From CAZUCD01 sp964618855 (GTDB taxonomy: Bacteria; Sumerlaeota; Sumerlaeia; SLMS01; JANRJK01): 32,088 bases of DNA. A program made the position numbers and the translations under genes. The notes beneath the pieces were generated by a model, which was not told where the DNA came from, ran no database searches, and worked only from the letters and a program-made list of their open reading frames with translations. This document shows positions 17,391 through 26,092 of this stretch, in pieces. The stretch spans positions 1 through 32,088 of the forward strand of contig CAZUCD010000026.1 in assembly GCA_964618855.1 (NCBI GenBank), read 5' to 3'. Position 1 is the stretch's first letter, and every line of letters starts with the position of its first letter.

Positions 17391-17439
17391 CGCACGGACT
17401 CCTTGCTCTGGTTGGCGGTGATGATTTGACTCGGGCGCC
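17391..17439. promoter_or_regulatory. Divergent intergenic region between the polysaccharide operon and a membrane gene
   Basis: These 49 nt separate the likely start of the 13-kb minus-strand operon from a plus-strand start at 17440. Promoters for both should be here or inside the genes. I see no good -35/-10 pair in either direction. AAGGAG (minus strand) is the ribosome binding site of the first glycosyltransferase. Confidence 0.4.
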
Positions 17440-18979
17440 ATGAGCGTCGAGTGCGAAGCGCCCGAGGTCGAGCCCCGTCGCCGGGTGGCCGGTTGGGCGG
17501 TTGCGGCCATCGTGCTGTTCGTGATTCACGCCGCCCTTGCACTGGGCCCCTTGCGGCTGAACACGGACGCCGCGCGGTACCTCGAGGCCGCTGCAAACCT
17601 CGCCGACGGGCATGGATACACGATTGCCGATTCCGAGTTCCTCGTGTTTCCCCCGGGGTACTCCCTCTTTNNNNNNNNNNGCCGGACTGGACCTGATGGG
17701 CCTTGCGAAGGCGCCGATGCTGACTTTCGCGGGGGTGGGCCTCTACGCGATCGGTGCCTGGTTCATGTCTGGTTTGGTCACCGTCGGGGGGGCGGACCGC
17801 TGGCGCGCGATGGCTCTCTCGCTGGCGTCCTCCGTGGCCCTGCGGCACACGGCGCTGCCGATATCCGAACACCTTTTCGTCGCCGTGACGGGAGTTTCGC
17901 TGGCGCTGGGAGCGAGGGCCAAGGTGTATGTGGCGGGTCGCACCTTGGAAGTCGCGCTTGCTGGGGTGCGCGGATCTGGGACGATCTGGCTGGAGCACTC
18001 CGACCTCCCGGTCGGTGAGCAGCTCTGCCAGCAGCAGCGCCACAGCGCCATGGACGAAACGGTTCGGTCGANNNNNNNNNNCGAACACCTTTTCGTCGCC
18101 GTGACGGGAGTTTCGCTGGCGCTGGGAGCGAGGGCGGGAGAGGGCTGCACGCCCGCGGGCCGCGCGGGCTGGCTGGCTGCGGCGATGGTCCTGGCAGTGA
18201 TCTCCATCCTGATCCGCACCGTGGGCATTTGCGCCGTGCTTGCAATCCTGTGGTGCGCCCTTGAGCAGCGACTCGGCCGGACACGGCTGCTCGAGCTGAA
18301 GTACCCCTTCCTCATCGCGGCCGCTGCAGCCGGGATCGGGATGCTCCTGGCGACGCCGTACGGGGCGGGAATTCGGGGCATGGCTCTCGACGGCGCCCGA
18401 CTTGCGGCGCATGGCCGGGGCGTGGGGCTCGATGTGCTCGAGGCATTCGGCAACGTGCCCGTGCCATGGCGGACGGGCGCGACCGGGGCGTTCGCAGCCG
18501 CCGCGGGGGCAGGGCTACTCGTGGCAGCGGCGAAAAGCATCCCATGGCATGCTGCCTCCCCTGCCGTTCCGTTCATGGCGGGGTATGGTGCCGCAATCGT
18601 GGTCTGGCCCTATGAGGACCCGCGATTCTGGCTGCCGCTCGTGCCGATGGCGCTGCCGTGCCTCGTCGGGATGCTCGCTGAACGGCACCCGACGCTCGCC
18701 CGTGTTCATCTGGCCGTGGTCCTCGCGGGGGCGGTTGCCGTGGCGGGTCACCAGGCGAGGATCGCGCTCACGGGGTCGCAGATGCCCGAACAGTACTACG
18801 CAATCCGCGCGCCGCACCTCGCCCGCGACTACGACCTCGCTTGGGGCAGCCTCCCCAACGAGGAGATTTCACGGTATGCGCGCGTCATCCGACGCTTTGA
18901 GTCGAGGTGGAGGCGCTATGCGTCGGAAAGGTCGCGCACGGAGACTTTCCCGGAGGGAAGCAGCAGGAACCCCGGCTGA
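17440..18979 (+). CDS. Polytopic membrane protein, GT39-like glycosyltransferase, broken by scaffold gaps
   Basis: The product has many hydrophobic segments. After TM1 (about residues 17-35) comes NTDAARYLEAAANLADGHG, resembling the first periplasmic loop with an acidic catalytic residue in ArnT/PMT-like (GT39, GT83) membrane glycosyltransferases. After the first gap the frame resumes (AGLDLMGLAKAPML) with several more TM segments and PISEHLF, also typical of this superfamily. These enzymes use polyprenyl-phosphate sugars at the outer face. The gene is interrupted by Ns at 17671-17680, where the reading frame changes so the true gap is not 10 nt. A second disruption is an apparent 216-nt artefactual duplication ending at 18081. 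The real length is therefore unknown, probably 440-500 residues. The 3' end overlaps the convergent Wzt-like gene by 64 nt. Confidence 0.72.
17671..17680. other. Scaffold gap (10 N)
   Basis: Ten undefined bases. The coding frame before the gap (ending PPGYSLF) and after it (starting AGLDLMG) differ, so the gap length is a placeholder. Confidence 0.95.
17866..17919 (+). repeat. 54-bp direct repeat, copy 1
   Basis: Identical to 18082-18135 and in the same reading frame (EHLFVAVTGVSLALGAR). The second copy directly abuts the N gap. This looks like a contig overlap left unmerged at a scaffold join. Confidence 0.95.
17920..18071. other. 152-bp segment of uncertain origin between a repeat and a gap
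   Basis: It lies between copy 1 of the 54-bp repeat and the N gap. On the plus strand it reads through without stops (VYVAGRTLEVALAGVRGSG), but it is not hydrophobic like the surrounding membrane protein and has no counterpart after copy 2. It is probably a contig tip from another strain or locus. Confidence 0.6.
18072..18081. other. Scaffold gap (10 N)
   Basis: Ten undefined bases directly followed by copy 2 of the 54-bp repeat. Confidence 0.95.
18082..18135 (+). repeat. 54-bp direct repeat, copy 2
   Basis: Identical to 17866-17919. After this copy the sequence continues as a normal membrane-protein frame (GEGCTPAGRAGWLAAAMVLA), so copy 2 carries the genuine downstream continuation. Confidence 0.95.
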
Positions 18980-20103
18980 GTGATCCCCGGTGCGACGCTT
19001 TGGATCGGTGAGGGCGGTGGTCCCCCCATCACGGCTCCCGAGGGGTCCACCAGCACCATCTCGACCTCCCCCGAGAATCCGCCGAAGTCCCACGCTGGAA
19101 TCTCGTAGGAGACGCTCTGCGCACCGGCCGGGAGGACTTCCGAAATCGACTCCAGAAGCGACCTCCCATCGCTGTGCGCGATGCGGATCGCGGCGCGGGC
19201 GCCCTCCGGGAGCGCATCGCACTCCATGCGGAACGTTGCGCCTGAGCCCCGCTGGATGGTGGCGGACGTGCCCCCGCCGGCGGACACGGAGACCATCCCG
19301 CAGCGGATCGTCGGGGTGGCCCTCCTCGCGGCGTGGTGGAACGGACTCGTGGGATTTCGCGACTTGAGCGAAATCGCCCGCATGTATTCCTCGAAGACGC
19401 GCTCGGAGGGTCCATCGGCGCGGATGCGCCCGGACTCAATCCAGACTAGCCGGTCGCAGAGGTAGCGCGCCGTCGTCAGCTCATGCGTGACGAGGAGCAT
19501 CGTCGCACCGCGTTCGTGGAGGTCGAGCAGCCGGAGCATCCCCTTCTGCTGGAACTCGGCGTCGCCGACGGCGAGGATCTCGTCCACGAGGATTATGTCG
19601 GGATCGAGGTGGAGTGCGACGCTGCACGCCAGGCGCGAGTACATCCCCGTGCTGTAGGTTCGCACCTTGTCGTAGATCACGTCCCGCATGCCGCTGAACT
19701 CGATGATCGCGTCGAGGCGCGCCAGGATCTCCGCGCGGCGCAACCCCATGAGCGCGCCGTTGTAGAAGATGTTCTCCATGCCGGTCAGCTCGGGATGGAA
19801 TCCGACGCCCAACTCGAGCAGGGACGCGATGCGGCCCCTCACCTCCACGGTCCCGCGCGTGGGCTCGACGATGCGCGCGATGAGCTTCAGGAGAGTGGAC
19901 TTGCCGGCGCCGTTGTCCCCGACGATGCCGACCAGCTCTCCCCGCGCGAACTCCAGGGACACGCCGGACAGCGCCTCGAACGGCTCGCTCCGCAGGTGCT
20001 CGAAGATCTTGTCCACCACCCATGCACCCAGCCGAGGTGTCGCTCGCATCCGCACCTTGTAGGACTTGGAGACGTCCCTGAGCACGATGGCTGGTTCGTT
20101 CAT
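18916..20103 (-). CDS. Wzt-like ABC transporter ATPase with C-terminal glycan-binding-like domain
   Basis: A 395-residue ATPase of the KpsT/Wzt/TagH family that powers export of lipid-linked polysaccharide. The ATPase domain has Walker A GDNGAGKST (62-70), the family block LLELGVGFHPELTGMENI (95-112), signature YSTGMYSRL (150-158), Walker B DIILVDE (169-175) and the switch H207. Residues about 260-395 form a beta-rich domain in the position of the Wzt C-terminal carbohydrate-binding domain (ATIQRGSGATFRMECDALPE). The permease Wzm, normally adjacent, is absent from the window. The gene is coupled to the upstream kinase (ATGA at 20100-20103). Its 3' end overlaps the convergent membrane gene by 64 nt. 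Confidence 0.92.
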   Translation of the reverse strand: MNEPAIVLRDVSKSYKVRMRATPRLGAWVVDKIFEHLRSEPFEALSGVSLEFARGELVGIVGDNGAGKSTLLKLIARIVEPTRGTVEVRGRIASLLELGVGFHPELTGMENIFYNGALMGLRRAEILARLDAIIEFSGMRDVIYDKVRTYSTGMYSRLACSVALHLDPDIILVDEILAVGDAEFQQKGMLRLLDLHERGATMLLVTHELTTARYLCDRLVWIESGRIRADGPSERVFEEYMRAISLKSRNPTSPFHHAARRATPTIRCGMVSVSAGGGTSATIQRGSGATFRMECDALPEGARAAIRIAHSDGRSLLESISEVLPAGAQSVSYEIPAWDFGGFSGEVEMVLVDPSGAVMGGPPPSPIQSVAPGITQPGFLLLPSGKVSVRDLSDA

Positions 20104-23100
20104 GGTGCGCCGAGCTCCCTGAGGAAGCGTTCGCCTTCTGCCGCATCGCGTGCGATGACCTCGATGGCGTCGCGGCGGGCCTCCTGCAGGCCTGCCCCGA
20201 GCGCCGCGGGGGACCAGTCACCCACCTCGGGGAACGCGCCTTCCCAGTCAAGCCGCGGCCCGATGCCTCCGATTGCTGCCCACAGCTCCGAGGTCGTTGC
20301 CGTCTCGGATGTGGGAGTTGCCCCCGCGTCGGCAAGGGGGGCGAGCCCGCGCTCCTCAGCCATGGCTGCAAGCCGTCTGACGCGGGGATCCTCCGCCGGG
20401 TAGCCCATCGCGCGGAGGAAGTCGCACGCGCGCTGGTTGATGCCGGAGGCGACGGCGCGCGCCGGCCCTGAACGCATGAGGCTCATGCTCGTGATCGCGT
20501 CGGCCACTCGCAGGGCACCCTCCGCCGCGGACTCGCGCGCCTCAGCGGGGGGCCATTCCCCGGCCAGGTGCCGTGCGGCGCGCAGGGACTCGATGCGCTC
20601 CGCCGCGGTCAACTGTTCCGCGTCGCGGGATGCCGAGAGGAACAGGGCGGCCTGCCGCCACGCATCCGGCGGTTGGCGGGGAAACTCGCCCGTCGCGAGT
20701 TCAAGGTACAGCCAGCGCGCGACGCGCCGCGCATCGCCCGCGCGGCCGTCAGCGTGCAGGGCGGTGATGAGGTTGCTCAGGGACACCCTGGTGTCGCGGT
20801 GTGCCATGCCGATGCTGGCCTCCTGGTCCAATGCCGCCTTCGCCAGGAGCGGAATTGCGGAGTGCTGGTCTCCACCTTCCCCCCGGAACTGGCCCAGGGC
20901 CGCCAGGGCGGCGGCAATGTCCGGATGCCGAGGTCGCAGCCGGGCAGCGCGAATCCGGAGCGCCGAGGTCACCTCCTCCTGCGCCCGCGCGTGGTCCCCC
21001 AATTGATAATGCGCAAAGGCGATGTTGGATGTCACGGTCGCCACGTCGGGGTGGTCCGCCCCCTGAAGCCGCGAGAGCGAGGCCCTCGCCCCCTCGAACA
21101 GCGGCAGGGCCTCCGCCGGGCGCTGCTGCTGGTATCGCAGTTGGCCGAGGTTGGAGTAGACGACGGCCTTCTCGAAGTCGCTTCCCTGCGGGATCGCGTC
21201 GAGGATCCTGCGCGCCGCGTCGTACGCGCGCTCCGCGTCGTCGTTCCTGCCAAGTGCCGTGTAGGCCGGACCGATGTTTGCGTAGGCCCGCGCCAGGAGC
21301 GGGTTTCCGGGTTCCAGGGAGGCGAGGAGCATGCGAAGGGCTTCCTCGTACAGCCGGAGGGCCTCCTCATGGCGCCCGAGCCGGCGCTCAAGCCCCGCGA
21401 GGCTGTTCAGGTAGAGGGCGCGGTGCTGGATCGGGAAGTTGCCGGACGCGTCCGCGATCCTCCGGCACTCATCGTAGTATCTGCGCGCGTCCTCGAAGTT
21501 GCCCTCGAACTTGTGCGTGTCGCCGATCGTGTTCAGCAGGTTGACGATGCTCAGGGGACTGGCGTCCTTCCTCGATCGCAGGACCTGCACCGACTGTTCG
21601 AGGAGCCGACGGCACTCCCCGAATCGTCCGAGCGTGAAGTAGATGCCGCCCAACTCGGTTGAGACGGCTGACTGCAGGAGCGGATCCGGATCTTCGGCCG
21701 CCTCAAGGAGCTCCAGGGCAGCGGAGGTTAGGCGCATCGACTTGTCGACGTCCCCGGACAGGCGGTAACGCCCCGCGAGCGCGACGGTCATGCGGGTCCA
21801 CTCGTCATCGAGGACGTCGACCGCGCGCTGGGCGAGGTCCGTCCCCCGGAACTGGACGAAGTCGAAGTCGCGCAGAACGCGGGCCTGCAGTTCAAGCGCC
21901 TCGCCGTGCCGTTGGCTGTCCGCCCCGAACAGGTCGGCCGTCTTGCGGGTGGCCGATGCAAGGTGGAGCGTGGCTGAGGTCATCTCGCCTGAAAAGTACG
22001 CGGAGAGACCGAGACCGGTCTCGGGCTCGGGGCGCTCCGGATGGGCCGCGGCGAGGGCACCGTAGAGTTCGTAGGCATGCGACTTCCGTGCATCGGTCCG
22101 GGCCCTTGCGAACTCGTAGTTGGCCTCGGCGAGCCGCAGGTTGAAAGGCTCCTCGCCGAGCGCCCCCGGCGCCTCCCCTTCGAGCAACTCGCGTTCGCGG
22201 CGCTGTCGCGCGAGTTCCCCGATCAACGCGCCGGCAACGGCCTCGTCCGGGGCCGTGTTCGCGGCGTCCTGGCCCGCGAGGCTGAACTTTTCCGGGGATG
22301 GAATCGCGCGCGCCATGCGCTCGGCAAGGTCCGCCTCGCTGCGGCGCAGGTCGTTCATCCGCTCGAAGAGCCGGGCGCGGGCGGCCTGCTCGGTCTGTCC
22401 CTGCTCCGCACGCAGCGCCCGCTCGCGCGTCGATTCCGCCAATGCGCGTGCAAGCTGCTCTCCCGCCCGCATACGGTAGATCAGCCCGGAGAGCAGCAGG
22501 ATAACCAAGGGGACGATCGCCGCCCCGAGCATGAGGCGGCGGCGCTGCCTCTCGCGCGCGCGCTCCCCCTCGAGCAGCCGCGCGGTCTCGCCCAGCATCT
22601 GACCGCGGAGCGAGGCGTCGGCGATTCGTTCGCCAAGGACGCGGGCGAGCATGAGGTCCCCGTGGTCGTTGGCGGCGCTTGCATGCGTGGCGAGTATCCG
22701 GTCCCGCAGCGTGCCCCCCCCGGGGAGGTCGGGCCAGAGCGTCAGCGCGCGCTGGAGCTGCGTCTCCGCATCCGAAAGGAGGCGGTAGTCGCCGTGCGCC
22801 GAGTCGATCCTCCTGCGGACGCCGGCGGCGATCCCCTCCGCTTCGCGCCTGCGGTTTGCCCCGGAGATGTGGCCCTGGATGCCCTCGATGAATGCGCGGA
22901 CGGAGGGGATGCGTTCCTTTGGGTCGGGCCTCATGGCGCGCATGGCGAGTTCCTCGAGGTCCGGGGGAACCTCGCGCGCAGGGGCCTTTTCCCGGGGTGG
23001 GGTCACCCTACCCTCGGAAGCCTCGTAGAAGGCGGCGGCGCTGTTTTCAGCGGTGTGCGGGGTCTCTCCCGTCAGGAGGTAGTAGAGGGTTCCGCCGAGG

Positions 23101-23909
23101 AGGTACACGTCGGTCCATGGGCCGATGCGGCTGGCGGTGGGGTCCGTCTGCTCTGGCGCCATGAAGGCAGGCGTGCCCGCGGGACTCGTTGCGGTGGCGA
23201 GGGTGGGGATGGCCTCGGGGGGGATCTGCACGCGCGCCGCAAGTGCGGCGGGATCGTACGCCACCGCGAGACCCCAGTCCATCAAGAGCACTTCGCCGAA
23301 CTCCCCCACCATCACCTGCGAGGGCTTCAGGTCCCTGTGCACAATTCCGCGCGAGTGGGCGAACGCGACCGCCTGCGCCACCGCGGCCAGGATGGGCAGG
23401 TGGCGCGCGAGGAACTCCGGTACGGGGATTTCGCCGAAGTCCGCGGCGATGGCATCGGGCCACGGAGTCCCGCGCACGTACTTCATCGCAAGGACCGGCC
23501 GACCCTCCTCGTCCGCACCCAGATCATAGATCGGGACAATGTTTGGGTGCTCGAGGGAAGCGCTGGTGAGGGCTTCCCAACGGAACGCGCTGTGGAGGAG
23601 CTGCTCCCGGTGCGTGTCGATGTCGGTGGTCGCGCGCAGGTCCCTGCGAAGACGCTTTGCGGCGACCACGCGCCCGAGCGAGACCTGCACCGCTTCCCAC
23701 ACCTCGCCGAACCCGCCGCGGCCAACCACCTTCCGCAGTTCCAGCCGGTCCGCCGAGGGTGGGGCTACCGGCCAGGGGGCGGCGTCGGCAACGGGCGCAG
23801 GGGGGATCGCCGTCCTGTCCGGGTTGAACGTCATCCGGGAGTCGAGCGGAAGTGATGGCGGAGCACTCGGCCGCGCGGCCGACTCCGGGGAACCGGTCCC
23901 GTCCGTCAT
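20100..23909 (-). CDS. Transmembrane Ser/Thr protein kinase with TPR array
   Basis: A 1269-residue Hanks-type kinase. In the kinase domain (about 56-345) the glycine loop is GRGGFGEV (63-70), the lysine is K85, the catalytic loop is HRDLKPSQ (191-198), DWG (211-213) replaces DFG, and APE is at 251-253. The residue that is normally asparagine in HRDLKPxN is Gln198 (codon CAG), an unusual change at a metal-binding position. A basic stretch and one TM segment (about 459-479) follow. Next come a helical region and TPR-like repeats over about 640-1060, for sensing or protein binding outside the membrane. Large DWG kinases with TPRs are frequent in Planctomycetota. The start ATG 23909 overlaps the GNAT stop (ATGA) and the stop overlaps the Wzt-like start, so kinase and exporter ATPase are co-translated. 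Confidence 0.9.
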   Translation of the reverse strand: MTDGTGSPESAARPSAPPSLPLDSRMTFNPDRTAIPPAPVADAAPWPVAPPSADRLELRKVVGRGGFGEVWEAVQVSLGRVVAAKRLRRDLRATTDIDTHREQLLHSAFRWEALTSASLEHPNIVPIYDLGADEEGRPVLAMKYVRGTPWPDAIAADFGEIPVPEFLARHLPILAAVAQAVAFAHSRGIVHRDLKPSQVMVGEFGEVLLMDWGLAVAYDPAALAARVQIPPEAIPTLATATSPAGTPAFMAPEQTDPTASRIGPWTDVYLLGGTLYYLLTGETPHTAENSAAAFYEASEGRVTPPREKAPAREVPPDLEELAMRAMRPDPKERIPSVRAFIEGIQGHISGANRRREAEGIAAGVRRRIDSAHGDYRLLSDAETQLQRALTLWPDLPGGGTLRDRILATHASAANDHGDLMLARVLGERIADASLRGQMLGETARLLEGERARERQRRRLMLGAAIVPLVILLLSGLIYRMRAGEQLARALAESTRERALRAEQGQTEQAARARLFERMNDLRRSEADLAERMARAIPSPEKFSLAGQDAANTAPDEAVAGALIGELARQRRERELLEGEAPGALGEEPFNLRLAEANYEFARARTDARKSHAYELYGALAAAHPERPEPETGLGLSAYFSGEMTSATLHLASATRKTADLFGADSQRHGEALELQARVLRDFDFVQFRGTDLAQRAVDVLDDEWTRMTVALAGRYRLSGDVDKSMRLTSAALELLEAAEDPDPLLQSAVSTELGGIYFTLGRFGECRRLLEQSVQVLRSRKDASPLSIVNLLNTIGDTHKFEGNFEDARRYYDECRRIADASGNFPIQHRALYLNSLAGLERRLGRHEEALRLYEEALRMLLASLEPGNPLLARAYANIGPAYTALGRNDDAERAYDAARRILDAIPQGSDFEKAVVYSNLGQLRYQQQRPAEALPLFEGARASLSRLQGADHPDVATVTSNIAFAHYQLGDHARAQEEVTSALRIRAARLRPRHPDIAAALAALGQFRGEGGDQHSAIPLLAKAALDQEASIGMAHRDTRVSLSNLITALHADGRAGDARRVARWLYLELATGEFPRQPPDAWRQAALFLSASRDAEQLTAAERIESLRAARHLAGEWPPAEARESAAEGALRVADAITSMSLMRSGPARAVASGINQRACDFLRAMGYPAEDPRVRRLAAMAEERGLAPLADAGATPTSETATTSELWAAIGGIGPRLDWEGAFPEVGDWSPAALGAGLQEARRDAIEVIARDAAEGERFLRELGAP

Positions 23910-24451
23910 GCGTCCAGCCGCCTGCTCATGATGACGCTCCGATAGTTCGTCTCTCGCCACTGCACGTCGCCGACGCACCTATAGCCGCGGCGGGCATAGT
24001 ACTCGATGAGGTGGGTGGCGGGCTCGGCTGTGTCGAGCGCAAGTTCCCGCGCCCCGAGTTCGCGGGCACGCGCCTCGACCGCGGAGATCATCGCGCTTCC
24101 GAGGCCTGCGCCCTGCAGGCCGGGCTCGACGGTAAACTGGCCGAAGCACGCGACTTCAGGACGGTCGTACCACTCGCAGCCGCCACACCGCTCCGGGGGA
24201 TACAGCGTGATCGTCCCCACGATCCTGCCTGCCTGGAGCACGACGAAGCACTCCCCTTCCGAGGCGCGCCGGCGCGTCGTTTCCACATCCTGGTACGTCG
24301 CGACGAACCGCAGGTTCATGTCCGCGAGCCGCCGGTAGCCCCGGTGCAGGAGGTCGGTCAGCTCCTCCAGGGAGTCCGAGTCAGCAAGCCTGCGCATCGA
24401 GAAACCATCGGGAAAGCCGTCGGGTGTCCGCATGGGGAGTTCATTCTCCAT
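23906..24451 (-). CDS. GNAT-family N-acetyltransferase
   Basis: A 181-residue GNAT fold protein that uses acetyl-CoA to acetylate an amine. The core is visible as GECFVVLQAGRIVGTITLY, then CFGQFTVEPGLQGAGLGSAM (strand 4 with the acetyl-CoA binding QGAGLG), LALDTAEPATHLIEYYARRGY and a C-terminal strand. The substrate is unknown; it could be a small metabolite or a protein. It is the first gene of a three-gene coupled unit with the Ser/Thr kinase and the Wzt-like ATPase. The start is uncertain: ATG 24451 or ATG 24433 (MRTPDG). The first leaves only 33 nt to the divergent gene. Confidence 0.88.
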   Translation of the reverse strand: MENELPMRTPDGFPDGFSMRRLADSDSLEELTDLLHRGYRRLADMNLRFVATYQDVETTRRRASEGECFVVLQAGRIVGTITLYPPERCGGCEWYDRPEVACFGQFTVEPGLQGAGLGSAMISAVEARARELGARELALDTAEPATHLIEYYARRGYRCVGDVQWRETNYRSVIMSRRLDA

Positions 24452-24484
24452 TGCCGCGCCCCACGGGACCCGGAAACTCGGCGC
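24452..24484. promoter_or_regulatory. Very short divergent intergenic region
   Basis: Only 33 nt separate the two divergent start codons. Two complete promoters cannot fit side by side, so they must overlap the coding regions or each other. GGAAA, 9 nt before ATG 24485, is a weak ribosome binding site for the rightward gene. Confidence 0.4.
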
Positions 24485-26092
24485 ATGAATGATGCGCCGG
24501 ACAAGACAGCCCCTCCCGCCCCGTGGGCGCAAGCAGCGGACGCATTGGGATTCGCGGCGCTGGTGGCGATGGGTTCGCTCGTCATCATGGCATTTTTCCC
24601 GGGATTGAGGACAGTCTCGCCGGCGATCCTCGTTGGCAAGCACGCGCTGTTGTCCGTGCTGGGTGCGGCGTTTTGCGCGTGCGCCGCTGCTGTAGCGTGG
24701 ACCCGCCATGCGGGGCGGCTCCGCGCCGCGGGTCCGGCGGCGGTGCTGTGGACGGGATTCGCCGTGGTTTGGCTGGCGAGCGCTCTGGCGAGCGAAGTGC
24801 CCGAGCACGCCCTCGGTTCCAGCATGCCCCGGCTGCTCGCGCTCTTCGCGGCCCTCGGCGCACCCATGTTTGTGAGGACACGCGGCCGCCTGCGCCTGCT
24901 GCTCGGGGCGCTGGCCCTGGCAGGCACCTTCGTTGCCCTGACGTGCGTCGCATCCTTCGCCGGCTGGCGCGGGTTCAACCGGCTGGCCTATGGAATCGAT
25001 CCCCGCGACGTGCTGGAGGACGCGGCGCTCGCGGAGGCCGCCGGACGCGGCGCGATCTCCGAGGGCCTGGCACGCAGCCCCATGAGATCCTCTCTTGGGA
25101 ACTCGGAGTATGTGGGCGGCTTCCTCGCGGTGATGGCGGTGCTGATGATCGTTCCGGGCCTGCACGGGTTCCTTAGGGGTGCGCGTTCCCGGGGCGGGAT
25201 GGCGCTGGCGGGTGGACTGCTCTGCGCCGTGGCGCTGGTGCTCGCGCAAACCAGGAGCGCCTTCATCGCCCTCGCGGTCGGATGCGCATCGGCGCTGCTG
25301 GCGCTGCTGCCCGCACGGGGAATGCTCGTAGCGGCGGCCATCGCCGCGTGCGCCCTCGCGGGGGCGGCAGTGGGCCCGGCGGCCGGCCTGGTGGTGGGAC
25401 TGGCCATGGCGGGACTGGTGCTGGCCGACATGCTGCGCCAGCCCGAATCGATGAGGATGATACGCGGGCTTGGACCGTGGCCGCGGGTCGGGTTGCTCGC
25501 AGCCCCAGCCGCCGCCCTCGTGCTGATGGTCGCGTTCTCGGTTCCCGGCCCGTGGAACCCGGGCGGGGCGCGCATCCTTCCGAAGCTTGCCGAGGCGATG
25601 CGCGTGGGGGACGACTCGAGCCGCGAACGCATCGTCTTCTACATGATCGCGGGGGAACTCGCGTCGCGGGCGCCCGTGTTGGGCGTGGGGCCGGGATTCT
25701 ATGGGCCCGGGTTCCACGCGGCCTTTGCGGACCTCGCCGAATCGGACGAGTCCGGCGTCGTGCTGTACGTGCAGAACCGGATGCGGGGCGGGGTCGCGGA
25801 GTTCGCGCACAACGACTACTTCCAGATCGCGGCGGAGCTCGGCCTGGCGGGGCTGGCGTGCTTCCTTGGCGGCGTTGCAGCCCTGCTGGCGGGACTCGGG
25901 CGCATCGTTCGCGCGAGGGGTTCGCTGGGGCCGGAGGCGCTCGCGATCCTCTCTGGGGTATCGACCTTCCTTGCGGTATCGGTCTTCAGCGGGCCGCTGC
26001 ACTTCGCGGACCGCGCCGCGGTCTTCTGGGTGCTCTGCGGGGCAGGCCTCGCCTGCATCGCGATGGGCGAGCACGAGGTGGACACGCCGTGA
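24485..26092 (+). CDS. O-antigen ligase-like membrane protein (second copy in window)
   Basis: A 535-residue polytopic membrane protein of the O-antigen ligase/polymerase superfamily. Hydrophobic segments start at about residues 20-40. QTRSAF (255-260) matches the conserved Arg/Ser motif before a TM segment, and RERIVFYMIAGELA (380-393) the periplasmic loop helix. VGPGFYGPGF (401-410) and FAHNDYFQIAAELGLAGL (440-457) carry the catalytic-type histidine. It is a distant relative of the protein at 8631-10091, longer and with a different loop, so it should act on a different glycan or in a different step. It is coupled to the next gene by GTGA (26089-26092). The start ATG 24485 lies 33 nt from the divergent GNAT gene. 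Confidence 0.88.
   Translation: MNDAPDKTAPPAPWAQAADALGFAALVAMGSLVIMAFFPGLRTVSPAILVGKHALLSVLGAAFCACAAAVAWTRHAGRLRAAGPAAVLWTGFAVVWLASALASEVPEHALGSSMPRLLALFAALGAPMFVRTRGRLRLLLGALALAGTFVALTCVASFAGWRGFNRLAYGIDPRDVLEDAALAEAAGRGAISEGLARSPMRSSLGNSEYVGGFLAVMAVLMIVPGLHGFLRGARSRGGMALAGGLLCAVALVLAQTRSAFIALAVGCASALLALLPARGMLVAAAIAACALAGAAVGPAAGLVVGLAMAGLVLADMLRQPESMRMIRGLGPWPRVGLLAAPAAALVLMVAFSVPGPWNPGGARILPKLAEAMRVGDDSSRERIVFYMIAGELASRAPVLGVGPGFYGPGFHAAFADLAESDESGVVLYVQNRMRGGVAEFAHNDYFQIAAELGLAGLACFLGGVAALLAGLGRIVRARGSLGPEALAILSGVSTFLAVSVFSGPLHFADRAAVFWVLCGAGLACIAMGEHEVDTP

Noticed and set aside
17866..18135. Short direct repeats considered as a mobile-element target duplication or CRISPR
   Set aside because: There are only two copies, in-frame coding sequence, next to an N gap; an assembly overlap explains them better. 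No CRISPR array, transposase or tRNA was seen anywhere in the window.
22041..23855. Plus-strand open frame of 604 codons opposite the kinase
   Set aside because: It is antisense to the kinase domain and TM region, whose motifs are unambiguous; no ribosome binding site or family resemblance.
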